Origin: Neisseriaceae bacterium | GTDB taxonomy: Bacteria > Pseudomonadota > Gammaproteobacteria > Burkholderiales > Neisseriaceae | Length of the DNA: 6,174 bases | Reading direction: 5' to 3' | Assembly: GCA_017518785.1 (NCBI GenBank) | Contig: JAFWUA010000131.1 | Location: forward strand, 1-6,174 | Shown here: piece after piece, positions 5,490 to 6,174 of the stretch | Numbering within the stretch: position 1 is the stretch's first letter | Layout of the letters: every line of letters begins with the position of its first letter | The notes under the pieces: model-generated | What the model saw: only the letters and a program-made list of their open reading frames with translations | The model's database searches: none | Told to the model about the DNA's origin: nothing | Program-made: the position numbers and the translations under genes

Positions 5490-6174
5490 AATGGGTATTT
5501 GCAATATTAGTTGCACTCAATTTGATTGTGTTTGGCACAACAATTGTTGAGAAAATGGTATTACAAAAAATAGCAGTACAACAACGTGAGCCATCACGGA
5601 CTATCGTGATTCAACAAACACAGCCACAACAGCCAGCAGTGCCAATAACTACGACACAGACAACGCCGACTACAACAGTACAGGCTGATAATAAGCAGAC
5701 TCCTGCAACACCTGTTCCTCGTCCGAAACCAGCAACGTCTGCTGCACCTGCTACTCCAAAACAGCCAGCACAACCTGCAACAGCGGCTGCACCTAAACCG
5801 CAACCAGAAGCTAAACCACAACAAACTTGTGGTGGTGGTAGTGTTACCTTGAAAGAAGATGATTATCATCGGATTAAAGGTTTGCTTTCACGTTGGCAAA
5901 ATGTGGCAAGTCGTTCGGTGCAGCGTAACGATAATGAAAATAAAAGCGGTGGTGATAGTTTTTGGGTGATATTGGATAAAGCGTTAGATGATGAAACTCG
6001 TATCGGTATCATGGCAAAATATGGTCGTATTAAGCAAGAAGGTAATTTAGTTGTATTGGGTAAATTTCCAACTCGGCAAGCGGCAGAAGGTATGCAGTTA
6101 CGATTGAAAACTGATGGTTTCCCATCTCGGATTATGGAAAAATTTGGTGATGGTAATAATGCTTTGAGTATGGC
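5486..6174 (+). CDS. Membrane-anchored SPOR-domain protein (3' end cut)
   Basis: SPOR domains bind denuded peptidoglycan glycan strands at division sites. The frame starts at an ATG overlapping the birA-coaX stop (ATGA), which implies translational coupling; no strong ribosome site is seen. It stays open to the window edge for 229 complete codons. Residues 3-20 form one hydrophobic segment (FAILVALNLIVF) after a lone Lys, so an inner-membrane anchor or uncleaved signal is likely. Residues about 42-114 are a Pro/Thr/Gln/Ala-rich, low-complexity linker. A folded part begins near 119 (SVTLKEDDYHRIKGLL), and the SPOR-like repeat reads NLVVLGKFPTRQAAEGMQL and continues to GFPSRIMEKF (187-220). Neisseria species carry a similar gene after birA-coaX; it may correspond to gonococcal tpc (tetrapac, affecting cell separation and competence), but that link is from memory and unsure. 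The extent past residue 229 is unknown. Confidence 0.8.
   Translation, partial: MKWVFAILVALNLIVFGTTIVEKMVLQKIAVQQREPSRTIVIQQTQPQQPAVPITTTQTTPTTTVQADNKQTPATPVPRPKPATSAAPATPKQPAQPATAAAPKPQPEAKPQQTCGGGSVTLKEDDYHRIKGLLSRWQNVASRSVQRNDNENKSGGDSFWVILDKALDDETRIGIMAKYGRIKQEGNLVVLGKFPTRQAAEGMQLRLKTDGFPSRIMEKFGDGNNALSM

Noticed and set aside
5594..5869. A minus-strand open frame coding a Cys/Arg/Trp-rich 91-residue peptide
   Set aside because: It is the complement of the low-complexity linker of the SPOR protein; its odd composition follows from reading CA-rich codons backwards, and it has no homologue-like features.

Overview
The window is a continuous, AT-rich (roughly 40% GC by eye), fully plus-strand piece of bacterial chromosome. 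The protein sequences look most like Neisseriaceae (Betaproteobacteria). The best evidence is a fused biotin ligase / type III pantothenate kinase followed directly by a small membrane-anchored SPOR protein, plus S13, S11, S4, RpoA and L17 sequences that read close to what I recall of Neisseria homologues. The low GC points to an AT-rich member of the family rather than Neisseria itself; I cannot name the genus.

Region 1 (1-2883) is the end of the classical alpha operon: rpsM (S13, lacking only its first four bases), rpsK (S11), rpsD (S4), rpoA (RNA polymerase alpha) and rplQ (L17). Gaps are 20-31 bases and four of the five starts are visible with good AAGGA-type ribosome binding sites. S4 carries a six-residue insertion and L17 an extended acidic tail.

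Region 2 (2884-3196) is a 313-base gap. It holds a 15-bp hairpin that should end the ribosomal operon, a pair of identical 14-bp direct repeats set 21 bp apart, and a possible promoter for the next genes.

Region 3 (3197-6174) is a second gene set: a stand-alone heptose-1-phosphate adenylyltransferase (hldC/rfaE2, lipooligosaccharide core precursor), birA-coaX (protein biotinylation and the first step of CoA synthesis), and a SPOR-domain protein that overlaps birA-coaX by ATGA and runs off the window.

The least expected item is a short motif, AACACTGCCGGAA. It occurs exactly three times (twice in the gap, once inverted inside birA-coaX), and its core CTGCCGGAA occurs a fourth time. It may be a family-specific dispersed repeat, possibly related to DNA uptake sequences, or a regulator site. 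No mobile element, tRNA, rRNA or CRISPR array was seen, and I do not see a clear new multi-gene system.
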